DNA of 64,000 nucleotides from Parachlamydia acanthamoebae (lineage in GTDB: Bacteria; Chlamydiota; Chlamydiia; Chlamydiales; Parachlamydiaceae), in assembly GCF_000875975.1 (NCBI RefSeq), contig NZ_BAWW01000002.1:180241-244240 (forward strand). Reading direction: 5' to 3'. A program made the position numbers and the translations under genes. This document shows positions 11,790-20,998 of this stretch, one piece after another (the stretch's first letter is position 1; the number at the start of each line of letters is the position of its first letter). The notes under the pieces are model-generated. The model made no database searches. It had not been told where the DNA came from and worked only from the letters and a program-made list of their open reading frames with translations.

Positions 11790-12128
11790 TTAACCCATTC
11801 GAAACACAATTCCTTTGATCATGACTTTTGGAAACTTTTCTCTCAAAATTCGTAAAATTCTAGGCTTTTCATTTTGATTTAGCAAACTGTGCAAGGTAGA
11901 ATTTTTGACTTTGACGACAAAAATGCCGTCAGAAAAAGAAACGGCCTGGGTCATTCCAGCTAGCTTAGGTCCGATTACACCTGGCCAAGCAGCAAGGACT
12001 AGATCGGGATGTTCCTGATATTTTTCATGAATCCGTGCTAGGACAGCGGTTAACACATCGCTGACTTGATGAGTCGTGACTTCGGTTCCGTCGTAGTCCT
12101 TTGGGATGCGTCGTGTGTTTTTTCTCAC
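11790..12128 (-). CDS. DciA-like (DUF721) replication helicase factor
   Basis: A 112-residue protein of the DUF721/DciA family: a helical start followed by the typical core VLAAWPGVIGPKLAGMTQAVSFSDGIFVVKVKNSTLHSLL. DciA proteins interact with and help load the replicative helicase DnaB in bacteria lacking DnaC. The location 44 bp upstream of gyrB matches the common DUF721-gyrase neighbourhood. No C-terminal extension is present, so this is a minimal version. Confidence 0.8.
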   Translation of the reverse strand: MRKNTRRIPKDYDGTEVTTHQVSDVLTAVLARIHEKYQEHPDLVLAAWPGVIGPKLAGMTQAVSFSDGIFVVKVKNSTLHSLLNQNEKPRILRILREKFPKVMIKGIVFRMG

Positions 12129-12182
12129 GATTTCCTCATGGTCATTATGAGCATTTACTATAGCACATCTTTACACAGTGGA

Positions 12183-13178
12183 TCAACACTTTATTTTCTC
12201 TTCATGAATCAAGTTTGGGAATTGGCTTTCAAGCACAAGGACAGCAGCTCCAAGAAGTGACGCGTTTCCTTGTGTGGCAGTTGCGACAACCTCTAATCTT
12301 TGAGTGGAGGCGGCAAGCGCGCGCGTTTGGATCCCGGCTCGGATTTCTTCAAGAAAATGAGGGTATCCAGATAAAATTCCTCCGCCGATAATGAGGCGTT
12401 TCGGGTTTAAGGCATTCACGATAGAGCTTGCGCAGGCAGAAAGCGCGTTGGCCGCATCGCTAACCACTTCGATTGCGATAGGATCATGCAGCTTCATCGC
12501 CTCAAAAACTAGAGCAGCGTCGATTTTATCGACATTTCCTTGAGCTAGTTCCAAAAGCGGCGTCAGTTTTCCGTGTTTTTTTAATTTTGTTTGCGCTCTT
12601 TTGGAAATTGCCCATCCGCCGCTAAAAGCTTCCACGCATCCATAATTTCCACATGTGCAAAGAGGACCATTCAACTCAACCGTCATATGTCCGATTTCTC
12701 CGGCTGTATAGGAATTACCCGAAAAGATCTGATTGTTGATCACAATTCCACCACCGACGCCAGTTCCCAAAAACATGCAAACAAAATTGGCGCATCCTTT
12801 TCCGGCTCCAAAAATCCATTCGCCTCTTGTCGCGGTGCGTACGTCATTATCTATATAAATAGGCAGGGATGTGAAACTTTCTAAACGTTTCTTTAGTGGT
12901 GTGTTTTTAAAAGGGAGGTTAGGGGTTGAGAGAATTGTAGCTGAGGCTGGGTCAATTTGTCCCGGAATCCCAATGCCAATCCCCGCAATTGAATCGCTCG
13001 TTTGCTTCTGAAGGTCTTGAATGACTTTTCCAATTTGATGAATAATAGCATCTAAACCATCTTTTGCTTTTGTGTGCGTTTTTGAGCGAAAAAGGATGGT
13101 GCCATCTGCATTTACTAAAGCCGTTTCAATTTTTGTTCCACCAACGTCGATTCCAATTGTCCATTTTTTAAATGTCAT
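12183..13178 (-). CDS. ROK-family sugar kinase, probably glucokinase
   Basis: A 331-residue ROK kinase. An N-terminal phosphate-binding loop IGIDVGGTKIETALV, an active-site IYIDNDV (catalytic Asp), and the ROK zinc signature around residues 160-185 (GHMTVELNG then CTCGNYGCVEAFSGG) are all visible. Family members phosphorylate glucose, N-acetylglucosamine or related sugars; a glucokinase role would let the bacterium use host glucose directly, but the sequence does not fix the sugar. It is the first gene of the leftward run leading to gyrBA, 54 bp from the next gene. Confidence 0.85.
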   Translation of the reverse strand: MTFKKWTIGIDVGGTKIETALVNADGTILFRSKTHTKAKDGLDAIIHQIGKVIQDLQKQTSDSIAGIGIGIPGQIDPASATILSTPNLPFKNTPLKKRLESFTSLPIYIDNDVRTATRGEWIFGAGKGCANFVCMFLGTGVGGGIVINNQIFSGNSYTAGEIGHMTVELNGPLCTCGNYGCVEAFSGGWAISKRAQTKLKKHGKLTPLLELAQGNVDKIDAALVFEAMKLHDPIAIEVVSDAANALSACASSIVNALNPKRLIIGGGILSGYPHFLEEIRAGIQTRALAASTQRLEVVATATQGNASLLGAAVLVLESQFPNLIHEEKIKC

Positions 13179-13358
13179 AAAACCTCTTTAGATCAAATGT
13201 AAAATCTATATTCAAAATGTTGTAGATGATTTGCTACAAGTAATTAATTACGATCAACTTTTAAATATTGTAATAAAACGTTGCTTTTTCTATGATTTGA
13301 GATGTAATGACGTATCTCAGATTAACCAATATTTACTAGGTTTTCCTCTCAAGATCTT

Positions 13359-15449
13359 ATGAAAAATTCTCTTTTAATCAAAAAAGTTTTGCAAGAAGTT
13401 TTAAATACTAAAGCTTTTGAGCGTTTGAATCCTTTCCGGAATGCGGATGCATGGAGCTGCTTAGCAGACCAAGAAAAAGAACAGCTTGCTTCACTTTTTA
13501 TCATGGAAGGGAAATCTTTGTTAAAAGAAGGTAAAAGAGAGGGAGAGGCTTCCTTAAGGCTTGCAGCTGAAGTTGCTCCGCGATCTCCTAAAATTTATTA
13601 TGAGCAAGGTCTTGCTTATGCTTCCCAGCACAACAATTTAAACGATCTCGCAGCAGCATGCATTGCATATGGCAAAGCTGTTGAATTAGATGCTTCATTT
13701 TTTCACGCCTGGCGAGCTTGGGGTGCCATTTTAATGGAAATGGGAGCTTTTTATCATGATACCTCTCATTTTGAAGAAGCGGAAGAAAAATTTCAAAAAG
13801 CTTCGCAAGTTACGGGAACATGTACTGAGCATGAATTGGGCGCATTTTATTGGGAATGGGGTTTATGCGGAGCTCAGCATGGTAAAATCTCGGGAGAAGC
13901 AATTGATTATCGTGACGCCATTGAAAAATTTACGAAAGCCGTTGAGCTTGGAATCGATTATAAAGAATTTTGGAATGACTACGGAAATGCTATTGTCGAT
14001 TTAGGCTATTTGGTTGGCCGTCAAGATATGTTTTTAGAAGCAGTCGAGATTTACCAGAAAGCTGTTAAAAATCACGACGACTTTTTCCAAGGTTGGTTTA
14101 ATCTGGCGAGTTGTCTTCAGCATTTATTTGAAATTTCTGGTGATGAAGCTTTTTTTGAAGATGCGCAAAAATGTTTTGAACAAGCCTCTGAAATCAATGC
14201 GACCCACCCCATCCTTTGGTTTAAATGGGGAATGCTATTTTTATTTTCAGGGAAAAACCGTAAAGACCTCAATTTGTTAGCACAAGGTTGCAATAAATTT
14301 TCTAAAGCCGATGAATTAGACCCTAGTAATCCTTTGATTCTAAATAAGCTAGGTGACACTCTCATGACTATCGGGTCTTTGACAGAGAACCTGGACCTTT
14401 TGAAGCGCGCTGAAGATAAAATTGCACAAAGCGTGGAAATTGAGCCGGAAAATCCCCATTATTGGGCTGTATACGGAGAGTGTCTAAATGAACTCGGCCA
14501 TTACTTTAATGATGAGGTTTACTACATTCAGGCGATTGGCAAGTTTCAATACGCCTTGTCGTTGAATCGAAGCAATCCTATTTTTTGGTATGGCTTAGCT
14601 GTTTCTCATTTTTCCTTGGGAGAGCTCAAGCAAGACAAGCATGTTATTGAAAAAGCTGTACGTTTTTACTCGCGTGTCATCGAATTTACAGATACGCCTT
14701 TCCCACAATTTTGGAATGATTGGGGAGTCGTTTTGATGAAATTGGCTGAAATGACAAGCGACAAACGATACATTGAATCGGCCATAGAGAAATTTGAGCA
14801 TGCCATTGAAATGTATGGGGAAAATTATACCCACGAACCGCTAGATTTAGAATTCTGGTACAATTATGGCTGTGCACTAGATTTTCTTGGTGATTTCAAT
14901 CAAGACGCTGCTTGTTATGAAAAAGCCATTCAAGTTTTATCTAAAATTCTACAAGTCCATCCAGCCTATACCCATGCACGCTACAATTTAGCACTAGCAT
15001 ATTCCCATTTAGGAGAATTGGTTGACGATTTTGAATTTTTCCAAAGAGCCGTTGAGCATTTTGAAATGCTTGTGAATGAAAATCCAGAAGATGAAATGGC
15101 TTGGAATGATTTGGGATTAACATACGTGCATTGGGCCTTATTAGTCGATGATGTTTCGACAGCGGATTCAAGTTCTGCCCTATATGAAAAAGCAGGGCAT
15201 GCCTTTATGCAAGCTGTAGCTCTCGGTCATCTTCCTGTTTACTATAATCTATCCTGCCTCTATTCTTTAATCGGAAATCACGCAATCGCTTTACATTATC
15301 TGCAAAAGGCAGAAGAAGAAGATGCGCTTCCTGAAATTGACGATATTATGCACGATGAATGGCTAGAAGGGCTTCGCCATACCGCCGCTTTTCGTAATTT
15401 TATTTCGCAATTGACTACCAAATTCCGTCTTGAAGAAAACGAAAAATAA
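13359..15449 (+). CDS. Large TPR-repeat protein
   Basis: A 696-residue protein composed almost entirely of long TPR-like repeats, each with a W (FWNDYGNAIVDLG, FWNDWGVVLMKLAEM, FWYNYGCALDFLG, HYWAVYGECLNELG) and an A-E-K-rich second helix. The Trp-centred repeats are regular, about 70 residues apart, so they look like paired TPRs. There is no signal peptide. The role is unknown, likely protein-protein scaffolding in the cytosol. The stop is 15 bp from ligA and the two may share a transcript. Confidence 0.8.
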   Translation: MKNSLLIKKVLQEVLNTKAFERLNPFRNADAWSCLADQEKEQLASLFIMEGKSLLKEGKREGEASLRLAAEVAPRSPKIYYEQGLAYASQHNNLNDLAAACIAYGKAVELDASFFHAWRAWGAILMEMGAFYHDTSHFEEAEEKFQKASQVTGTCTEHELGAFYWEWGLCGAQHGKISGEAIDYRDAIEKFTKAVELGIDYKEFWNDYGNAIVDLGYLVGRQDMFLEAVEIYQKAVKNHDDFFQGWFNLASCLQHLFEISGDEAFFEDAQKCFEQASEINATHPILWFKWGMLFLFSGKNRKDLNLLAQGCNKFSKADELDPSNPLILNKLGDTLMTIGSLTENLDLLKRAEDKIAQSVEIEPENPHYWAVYGECLNELGHYFNDEVYYIQAIGKFQYALSLNRSNPIFWYGLAVSHFSLGELKQDKHVIEKAVRFYSRVIEFTDTPFPQFWNDWGVVLMKLAEMTSDKRYIESAIEKFEHAIEMYGENYTHEPLDLEFWYNYGCALDFLGDFNQDAACYEKAIQVLSKILQVHPAYTHARYNLALAYSHLGELVDDFEFFQRAVEHFEMLVNENPEDEMAWNDLGLTYVHWALLVDDVSTADSSSALYEKAGHAFMQAVALGHLPVYYNLSCLYSLIGNHAIALHYLQKAEEEDALPEIDDIMHDEWLEGLRHTAAFRNFISQLTTKFRLEENEK

Positions 15450-15464
15450 TGACAAAGCTATCCA

Positions 15465-17471
15465 ATGACAAAACCCTCAAGCCACCAAAGCTATCAAGAG
15501 CTCTGTAATCAAATTTGGTCGCATAATAAAGCTTATTACGTTGACCATCGCCCTGTAATTAGCGACGAAGAATTTGATCACTTGATGCATCAGTTGGAGC
15601 AAATGGAAAAAGAGCATCCAGAATGGATCTCTTCCGCTTCTCCGACCCAACGTGTTGGGGAAATGCTTACAGAAGGATTTCAAACAGTTGCTCATCGTAC
15701 TCCCATGCTATCCTTAGCAAATTCTTATAGCAAAGATGAAGTACAAGATTTTATCCATCGCGTCAAAAAATTGACCCGATCGCAAGACGTTGCTTTTTCC
15801 TGTGAGTTAAAAATGGATGGAATTGCCATTTCTGCTCAATTTGAAAAAGGCATTTTTGTGCGTGGTATTACGCGAGGTGATGGAAAAAAAGGGGACGACA
15901 TCACTCAAAACTTGCGAACCGTTGCGGCTTTCCCTTTGCAGTTGATCGGACCTTCCGCCCCTGACTTTTTAGAGGTTAGAGGAGAGATTTTTATGCCAAA
16001 ACAAGTCTTCCAAAAACTCAATGCGGAAAAAGAGCTTGAAGGGGAAGATCTGTGGGCCAATCCTCGAAATGCGGCAGCTGGCTCATTGAAGTTGCTTGAT
16101 CCTAATGAAACACGTCGCAGAAAATTGGATGTTGTCTTTTACGGCATAGGACAAGATTCTCAGGATGCCCTAACAAGTCAATTTGCTTGTCATGCTCTTT
16201 TAAAAAGTTATGGATTGCCCATTTTACACCAAGTTGAAAAGTGTCATACTCTAGAAGAAATTTGGGAATTTGTTGAAAAAGTGCGAACCCTTCGGGCATC
16301 TCTCCCTTTTGAAATTGATGGAGTGGTAGTTAAGCTCGATTCCTTAGCCGAACAAAAACGTTTAGGATCTACAGGGAAAAACCCCCGTTGGGCTGTGGCC
16401 TATAAATTTGCAGCTGAGCAAGCAGAAACAGACATTTATTCAATCACTGTGCAAGTGGGTCGTACAGGAGTTCTAACGCCTGTAGCTGAGCTTAAGCCCG
16501 TTTTTCTCGCAGGAAGCACGATCGCCCGCGCCACTTTGCATAACGAAGAAGAGGTTTTGCGAAAAGATATTCGAGAGGGAGATTCTGTGATCATCGAAAA
16601 GGGGGGCGATGTGATCCCCAAGGTTGTTTCGGTGAATTTTGACAAACGCAAATCGGATAGCCATCCTTGGAAAATGCCTACGCATTGCCCTAGTTGTGGC
16701 GCCTTGGTGGCAAGATCTGTAGACGAAGTTGCCGTCAAATGTCCTAATACTTTACATTGCCCCGAACAACAATTGCGCCGTTTGATCTATTTTGCAGGAA
16801 AATTTGCGATGGATATCGAGCATATGGGGGAAAAAGTAGTCGAGCAGTTAGTCCGACTTGGCTTTGTAAAACGTCCTTCCGACATTTATGCTTTAACAAG
16901 TGAGCAACTTTTTCAATTAGAAGGATTCAAAACTAAATCGGTCGAAAATCTCATCACCAGTATTGAAAAATCAAAAGATGTTTCTTTTTCTCGCTTCATT
17001 ATGGCTTTAGGTATTAAACATGTGGGTGAAGGAACAGCTGAATTGTTGGCAAAGCGTGCAGGTAATGTACACATTTTGATGCAGATGACTACTGAAGAAC
17101 TTTTGCAAATTGAAGGGATTGGGGAAAAAGTAGCAACCGCGATCGTTGAGTATTTTGCAGATGCGCGCAATCAAGAAGAAATTCAATTGCTTCTCCAAAG
17201 AGGTGTTTTGCCTCAGGAAGTGAAGTCTATCTCTCATAAGGGACATCCTTTTGATGCTAAAACCTTTGTTTTAACAGGAACTTTAAAGCAGTATACCCGG
17301 CCGGCTGCTGCCACCTTAATTAAAGAACGTGGGGGTAAAGTGACCAATTCTGTTAGCTCAAAAACCGACTATTTGCTTGCAGGAGAAGACCCAGGATCTA
17401 AGTTAGATAAGGCAAAATCGTTGCAGGTGAGAATTCTCACAGAAGAAGAATTTCAAGCGATGTTGGATTAA
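15465..17471 (+). CDS. ligA: NAD-dependent DNA ligase
   Basis: A 668-residue LigA of normal length. Domains in order: Ia (NAD binding), adenylation with catalytic Lys116 in ELKMDGIA, OB fold, a four-Cys zinc finger (CPSCGALVAR...CPNTLHCPEQ), helix-hairpin-helix repeats, and a C-terminal BRCT domain (FVLTGTL... to the end). It seals nicks with NAD as cofactor in replication and repair. The start ATG follows closely on the TPR gene. Confidence 0.97.
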   Translation: MTKPSSHQSYQELCNQIWSHNKAYYVDHRPVISDEEFDHLMHQLEQMEKEHPEWISSASPTQRVGEMLTEGFQTVAHRTPMLSLANSYSKDEVQDFIHRVKKLTRSQDVAFSCELKMDGIAISAQFEKGIFVRGITRGDGKKGDDITQNLRTVAAFPLQLIGPSAPDFLEVRGEIFMPKQVFQKLNAEKELEGEDLWANPRNAAAGSLKLLDPNETRRRKLDVVFYGIGQDSQDALTSQFACHALLKSYGLPILHQVEKCHTLEEIWEFVEKVRTLRASLPFEIDGVVVKLDSLAEQKRLGSTGKNPRWAVAYKFAAEQAETDIYSITVQVGRTGVLTPVAELKPVFLAGSTIARATLHNEEEVLRKDIREGDSVIIEKGGDVIPKVVSVNFDKRKSDSHPWKMPTHCPSCGALVARSVDEVAVKCPNTLHCPEQQLRRLIYFAGKFAMDIEHMGEKVVEQLVRLGFVKRPSDIYALTSEQLFQLEGFKTKSVENLITSIEKSKDVSFSRFIMALGIKHVGEGTAELLAKRAGNVHILMQMTTEELLQIEGIGEKVATAIVEYFADARNQEEIQLLLQRGVLPQEVKSISHKGHPFDAKTFVLTGTLKQYTRPAAATLIKERGGKVTNSVSSKTDYLLAGEDPGSKLDKAKSLQVRILTEEEFQAMLD

Positions 17472-17537
17472 TTTATTGTTGAAAATCTAGAAACAATGGC
17501 ATGAGTAAGAAACGGAGATCAATTGGAGGAAAAAACC

Positions 17538-18074
17538 ATGAGAAAGCTGTTAGCTTATGGATTATGCCTTTTTCTTTTGACATCATGTAATTCGTCAGAG
17601 CAAAAAGCTGAAGATCCACATCATATTAAAAAAGCAAATGCAGTTGTAAACCCCACAGAAGGATATAAAACCTGGGGAAATATCACCTTTACGGAAACTA
17701 AAGAAGGTGTTCAAATTGTCGCAAATGTGCAAGGTCTACCCGCGGGAAAGCATGGGTTTCATATCCATGAATTTGGTGATTGTAGTGCTCCAGATGCTTC
17801 CTCGGCAGGAGCACATTATGATCCGACCCACCACAAACATGGTGGCCCAGATGATTTGGACAGGCACGTGGGGGATCTTGGCAATTTAGAGGCCAATGAA
17901 AATGGGCATGCTCTTTATGAGCGTTTGGATAAAACAATAACTCTCAATGGTCCAAACAGCATTGTAGGGAAGTCGATTGTCATTCATGAAGATGAAGATG
18001 ACTTTAAAAGTCAACCCGCAGGTAATTCAGGCAAACGTGTTGCTTGTGGGCTTATTCTTCCTCTTGAGGAGTAA
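17538..18074 (+). CDS. sodC: Cu/Zn superoxide dismutase lipoprotein
   Basis: A 178-residue protein. The start chosen is ATG 17538, preceded by GGAGGA eight bases upstream; an in-frame TTG at 17523 overlaps that ribosome site and is unlikely. It begins with a lipoprotein signal peptide ending LLTSC (Cys17), so the enzyme is membrane-anchored outside the cytoplasm. Copper/zinc ligands are visible: HGFHIHEFGDC, AHYDP, RHVGDLGNL (Zn Asp) and VIHEDEDDF; Cys pairs for the conserved disulfide are present (GDC and VACG) with the catalytic Arg in GKRVACG. It converts superoxide to peroxide and oxygen, a plausible defence against the host oxidative burst. It converges with queC, 3 bp apart. Confidence 0.92.
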   Translation: MRKLLAYGLCLFLLTSCNSSEQKAEDPHHIKKANAVVNPTEGYKTWGNITFTETKEGVQIVANVQGLPAGKHGFHIHEFGDCSAPDASSAGAHYDPTHHKHGGPDDLDRHVGDLGNLEANENGHALYERLDKTITLNGPNSIVGKSIVIHEDEDDFKSQPAGNSGKRVACGLILPLEE

Positions 18075-18077
18075 TTT

Positions 18078-18773
18078 TCAAGTCACAGGATAAGGAAGTT
18101 TGAATGAAGGATTTTCGGCACTAAACTGTCGGATTCCTTCATTTCTTAGAATGCAGGCCGGACATTTCTGGCACCCAAGTTTTTCAAGTCCTTCATAGCA
18201 GGTGATGGTTTCATTCAGAAGAAATTCTAAAACACCCATTTCTTGTGCTAATTCAAGCGTTTTCTTTTTACTCATATCTACTAAAGGTGTCTCAATTGTA
18301 AAAAGATGATCATCGAGATCTAAGCGCAAAAGTGTTTGTTTGAGATCCATATAAGCGCGTGAGCAATCGCGGTAACCGCTATGGTTTCCTTCAACGCCAA
18401 TAATTCCCATGTATATACAATGAGCTCCTAACTCATGCGCATGAATAGCTCCTAATTGTGCCATTAAGCCGTTTCTTCCGACAACAAGAGTATTTGGGGC
18501 CTCCCCATTCCCACATTGAATGGGTAAAGAAGTGTCTGTTAAGGCGTTTGTCGTGATTTCTTTTAAACAAGGAATGGATAAAATAATGTGATCGACGTTC
18601 CAAGATTGACATATTTTCTTTGCTTGCTCCAATTCGCTAGAGTGTCTTTGGTCGTAGATAAAAGATAAACTTAGCACGTTTTCTACAGAAAAGGTGCGAA
18701 TCGCTAGGGCTAAGCAAATACTTGAATCCATTCCCCCAGAGTGAATTACAACGGCTTTTTTTTGTAGTTTCAT
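18078..18773 (-). CDS. queC: 7-cyano-7-deazaguanine synthase, copy 1
   Basis: A 231-residue QueC that makes preQ0 from CDG, ammonia and ATP in the queuosine pathway. The PP-loop SGGMDS is at residues 12-17, DQRHSSEL follows, and the zinc-binding cysteines are in CYEGLEKLGCQKCPACILR. By its LVVGRNGLMAQLGA and SGYRDC motifs it resembles the E. coli-like QueC type. A second, different QueC lies at 43761-44426 next to queE. This copy stands alone; whether it makes the same product is open. Confidence 0.88.
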   Translation of the reverse strand: MKLQKKAVVIHSGGMDSSICLALAIRTFSVENVLSLSFIYDQRHSSELEQAKKICQSWNVDHIILSIPCLKEITTNALTDTSLPIQCGNGEAPNTLVVGRNGLMAQLGAIHAHELGAHCIYMGIIGVEGNHSGYRDCSRAYMDLKQTLLRLDLDDHLFTIETPLVDMSKKKTLELAQEMGVLEFLLNETITCYEGLEKLGCQKCPACILRNEGIRQFSAENPSFKLPYPVT

Positions 18774-18878
18774 GACAATTGCGCGCTATGATTATCGTCG
18801 AGTTTTTTTAAATTAATGTGAAAACTTCAACTGTAGGCTTGTAGTTAGTGTTAAAAAATTAAATACAAGCCTAGTATC

Positions 18879-20054
18879 CTATCCTAGCCGAGTGAAAAAG
18901 TCAAGAGCTAGGGTTGCAGCAAACGTGATAAAAACAGGGAGCTTCACCGTTTTCCATCCATATAACTCATGCATGATATTGCAAAGCGTCAAAACGATAA
19001 TGGATGGATAACAAATTGACACAATCGGATGAATAATGGACATCAACTGACTGAATCCCAAGTTAGCAAAAATAGTTGTGCAAAGCATCACGAGAATGAT
19101 CGCAACAAAGTACGGCATTTGGAATCGAGATAGCTCTTTTTGCAGAACCTCGGCAAAAGTCACTCCTAGACTGATCACTGTTGTTAAACAAGCCAGTGCA
19201 ACAGCGATTGTTGCAATTCCTCCCTGAAGAGGACCCAACAAATGAAAGGATAGTGTTGTCAAAAGCGATTCTGGTGGAATATTATCAATCACCGGACTGT
19301 GTAAAGCTGCCACTAAGCTAAGTCCAACATAAATTAAGCCTAAAAATATGCCACCTAAACATCCAGCTGCAATGGTGGTTTGCTTGACAATGCGAGAGTC
19401 TTTGATCTCTGCATCCTGAAATTGTTCGCGCAAAAGTTTCCAGACAGTGAAGGCGAAGAAAATGGAGGCAATCAGATCCATTGTGTCATATCCAACTAAA
19501 AGACCGTTACCAAAAGCTTCTAAGGAGTTTTGGGTAGAGGGCTGCAGACTTCCTTCAGAAGAAGACATTCCAAGGTAGATAATTAAAGTGAGAGAGCCCA
19601 AAAGGACTGGACTTAGCCAATAGCCAAGCAGAGGTAAAACGGTATCCCGCTTAGCAATGCAAGCTAATGCAACGATTCCAAACAAAAGGCTAAAATTAAA
19701 TAGGGAAAGGTTTGGAAAATAGGTATGAAAAGACGCATAAGTTAAAACAACGCAACGAGGCATCACAGCAAACGGTCCGAGCAAGCCAGCACACACGAGC
19801 ATGAGTAAATAGCCGGGAACTTTGCCGGTCCTTGAGAAAAAGGCCTTATAATCGCCTTTATATAAAATTGTTCCAAATAAGCCAAGTAAAGGGCCACCAA
19901 TAGAAGTTAAGAGTAAGCCTGGTAAAGCGGAAAAAATCTCGTCACCAGCCATTTGTCCTAAAACAAGGGGGAAAACAACGTTTCCGGCTCCGAAAAACAT
20001 CGAAAAAATAGCCAATCCCGTCATCCAGGTTGTTCGGCTGAAAAGAATATTCAT
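18879..20054 (-). CDS. brnQ: Branched-chain amino acid transporter (BrnQ family)
   Basis: A 391-residue inner-membrane protein with about 11-12 hydrophobic segments. The first segment carries the family pattern GLAIFSMFFGAGNVVFPLVLGQ, and the ARG/P-rich loop GPFAVMPRCVVLTYAS follows near residue 95. LIVCS-family carriers import Leu, Ile and Val with Na+ or H+. The protein is somewhat shorter than the usual 430 residues. Intracellular chlamydiae depend on host amino acids, which fits this role. Confidence 0.88.
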   Translation of the reverse strand: MNILFSRTTWMTGLAIFSMFFGAGNVVFPLVLGQMAGDEIFSALPGLLLTSIGGPLLGLFGTILYKGDYKAFFSRTGKVPGYLLMLVCAGLLGPFAVMPRCVVLTYASFHTYFPNLSLFNFSLLFGIVALACIAKRDTVLPLLGYWLSPVLLGSLTLIIYLGMSSSEGSLQPSTQNSLEAFGNGLLVGYDTMDLIASIFFAFTVWKLLREQFQDAEIKDSRIVKQTTIAAGCLGGIFLGLIYVGLSLVAALHSPVIDNIPPESLLTTLSFHLLGPLQGGIATIAVALACLTTVISLGVTFAEVLQKELSRFQMPYFVAIILVMLCTTIFANLGFSQLMSIIHPIVSICYPSIIVLTLCNIMHELYGWKTVKLPVFITFAATLALDFFTRLG

Positions 20055-20170
20055 ATTATCCTGTCTTGAAAGAGTGAATCAAAAATCATATCCCTAAAGG
20101 GCATAAACATGCTTGGTTTTTTCACATGTCAATTAAATAAAAAATAGGAGGTAAAAAAAAGAAAATATAT

Positions 20171-20184
20171 GTGCCCTAAGGCAC
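20171..20184 (-). terminator. Terminator of the 26-residue peptide gene
   Basis: Inverted repeat GTGCC-TTAG-GGCAC on the minus strand; the stop codon TAG lies in its loop. It is followed by ATATATTTTC and eight T's, a good Rho-independent pattern. Confidence 0.6.
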
Positions 20185-20256
20185 GACGACAAACACGACA
20201 GGAGCAATAAATGCAACAGGCAAAAAGGATAAGCTGTTGATTAAATTGCTGAACAT
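20176..20256 (-). CDS. 26-residue hydrophobic peptide
   Basis: A tiny gene encoding a peptide that starts MFSNLINSL, continues SFLPVAFIAP and ends VVFVVVP. It has a good Shine-Dalgarno (AAAGG, 7 bases before ATG), a promoter-like pair upstream (GTGACA at 20302-20307, 17-base spacer, TATATT at 20279-20284) and a terminator immediately behind. The expected transcript is only about 120 bases. Residues 10-26 could span or insert in a membrane. Size and composition recall small membrane peptides such as type I toxins, but no antitoxin RNA is evident and no family is recognised. Confidence 0.55.
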   Translation of the reverse strand: MFSNLINSLSFLPVAFIAPVVFVVVP

Positions 20257-20278
20257 GAGATGACCTTTGTTTGATTGG

Positions 20279-20307
20279 AATATAGCATAATTTACCTTTT
20301 ATGTCAC
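20279..20307 (-). promoter_or_regulatory. Candidate promoter of the 26-residue peptide gene
   Basis: On the minus strand GTGACA (20307-20302), a 17-base spacer and TATATT (20284-20279) match the sigma-70-type consensus well. The start of transcription would be near 20272, giving a leader of about 15 bases that contains the AAAGG ribosome site. Confidence 0.5.
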
Positions 20308-20403
20308 GACTAATTGCAAAGGGCATGTCTAATTAAGCTTTTCTCTTTTTTCTAATTTTGTTACGTTTTGCTTAGAAAGAGACAATAAAAAGGAAAAGCA
20401 AAC

Positions 20404-20934
20404 ATGCATAAATGGATTGGAGGAATTATTGATCGCCTTTGTGTGGTAAGTGGGGCCCTTTTATTCTCTCAAATTCCCCAATTTATTCAGCAATATAGCC
20501 AACGTTTAGCTGGGCATGTGGCGGAGCTCAAAATTCAAGCTACAACTCTTGCAGAAGCTGCTCAATTTTCTGGTAAAACAATTGATCAGTTAATTTCTAA
20601 GTTTCTAACGAGTGGAGATTTGGATTTTGTTCACCAAGGTGAGCTTATGCAGCAAGCAATGGTGCGTTTTCATTACTTAAGTACTGCTCTCAGTAATCTT
20701 TATACAAGCACAGCTTTAAGTCGTCCTTTTATCTTCTTTTCCCAGATCGATATGGGCATTGCAGAGGGGACTCTAGAAAACTTTACTTTTGGCGTGAGTT
20801 TAACGATAGAAGGTGGCGTTTACGCTTTAATAGGTATGACTACTGGAGCATTGATGTATCGTGCCCTAGCTTTGTTAGGCCGAACCATCAAAAATTGCTT
20901 TGCTCAAGCTTTTCATGTTTTTTCATCTGATTAA
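20404..20934 (+). CDS. DUF2937-like membrane protein
   Basis: A 176-residue protein with an N-terminal hydrophobic segment (IIDRLCVVSGALLFSQIPQFIQQY) and a second one near residues 135-160. The pattern of the first 40 residues, including the IPQF and QYSQRLAGHVAEL stretch, matches what I recall of DUF2937 proteins, whose function is unknown. The middle is helical and soluble. The start has AAAAGGAAAAG upstream. It is monocistronic, with a hairpin terminator directly after. Confidence 0.65.
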   Translation: MHKWIGGIIDRLCVVSGALLFSQIPQFIQQYSQRLAGHVAELKIQATTLAEAAQFSGKTIDQLISKFLTSGDLDFVHQGELMQQAMVRFHYLSTALSNLYTSTALSRPFIFFSQIDMGIAEGTLENFTFGVSLTIEGGVYALIGMTTGALMYRALALLGRTIKNCFAQAFHVFSSD

Positions 20935-20944
20935 AAAAACGAGA

Positions 20945-20978
20945 GGCTACCAACCCTTCATACAAAGAATTGGTAGCC
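20945..20978. terminator. Convergent terminator
   Basis: Perfect 9-bp inverted repeat GGCTACCAA / TTGGTAGCC with a 16-base loop, between the convergent DUF2937-like and Asn-rich genes. T-rich tracts are weak on both sides (AAAAAACGAGA on the left gives TTTTTT on the minus strand), so it best fits termination of the leftward gene. Confidence 0.55.
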
Positions 20979-20998
20979 AATTAGAGAGCCGAAGCCCC

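Noticed and set aside
20129..20326. A 65-codon minus-strand frame across the small-peptide unit
   Set aside because: It reads through the promoter and terminator in another frame and has no ribosome site; the 26-codon frame fits the signals better.
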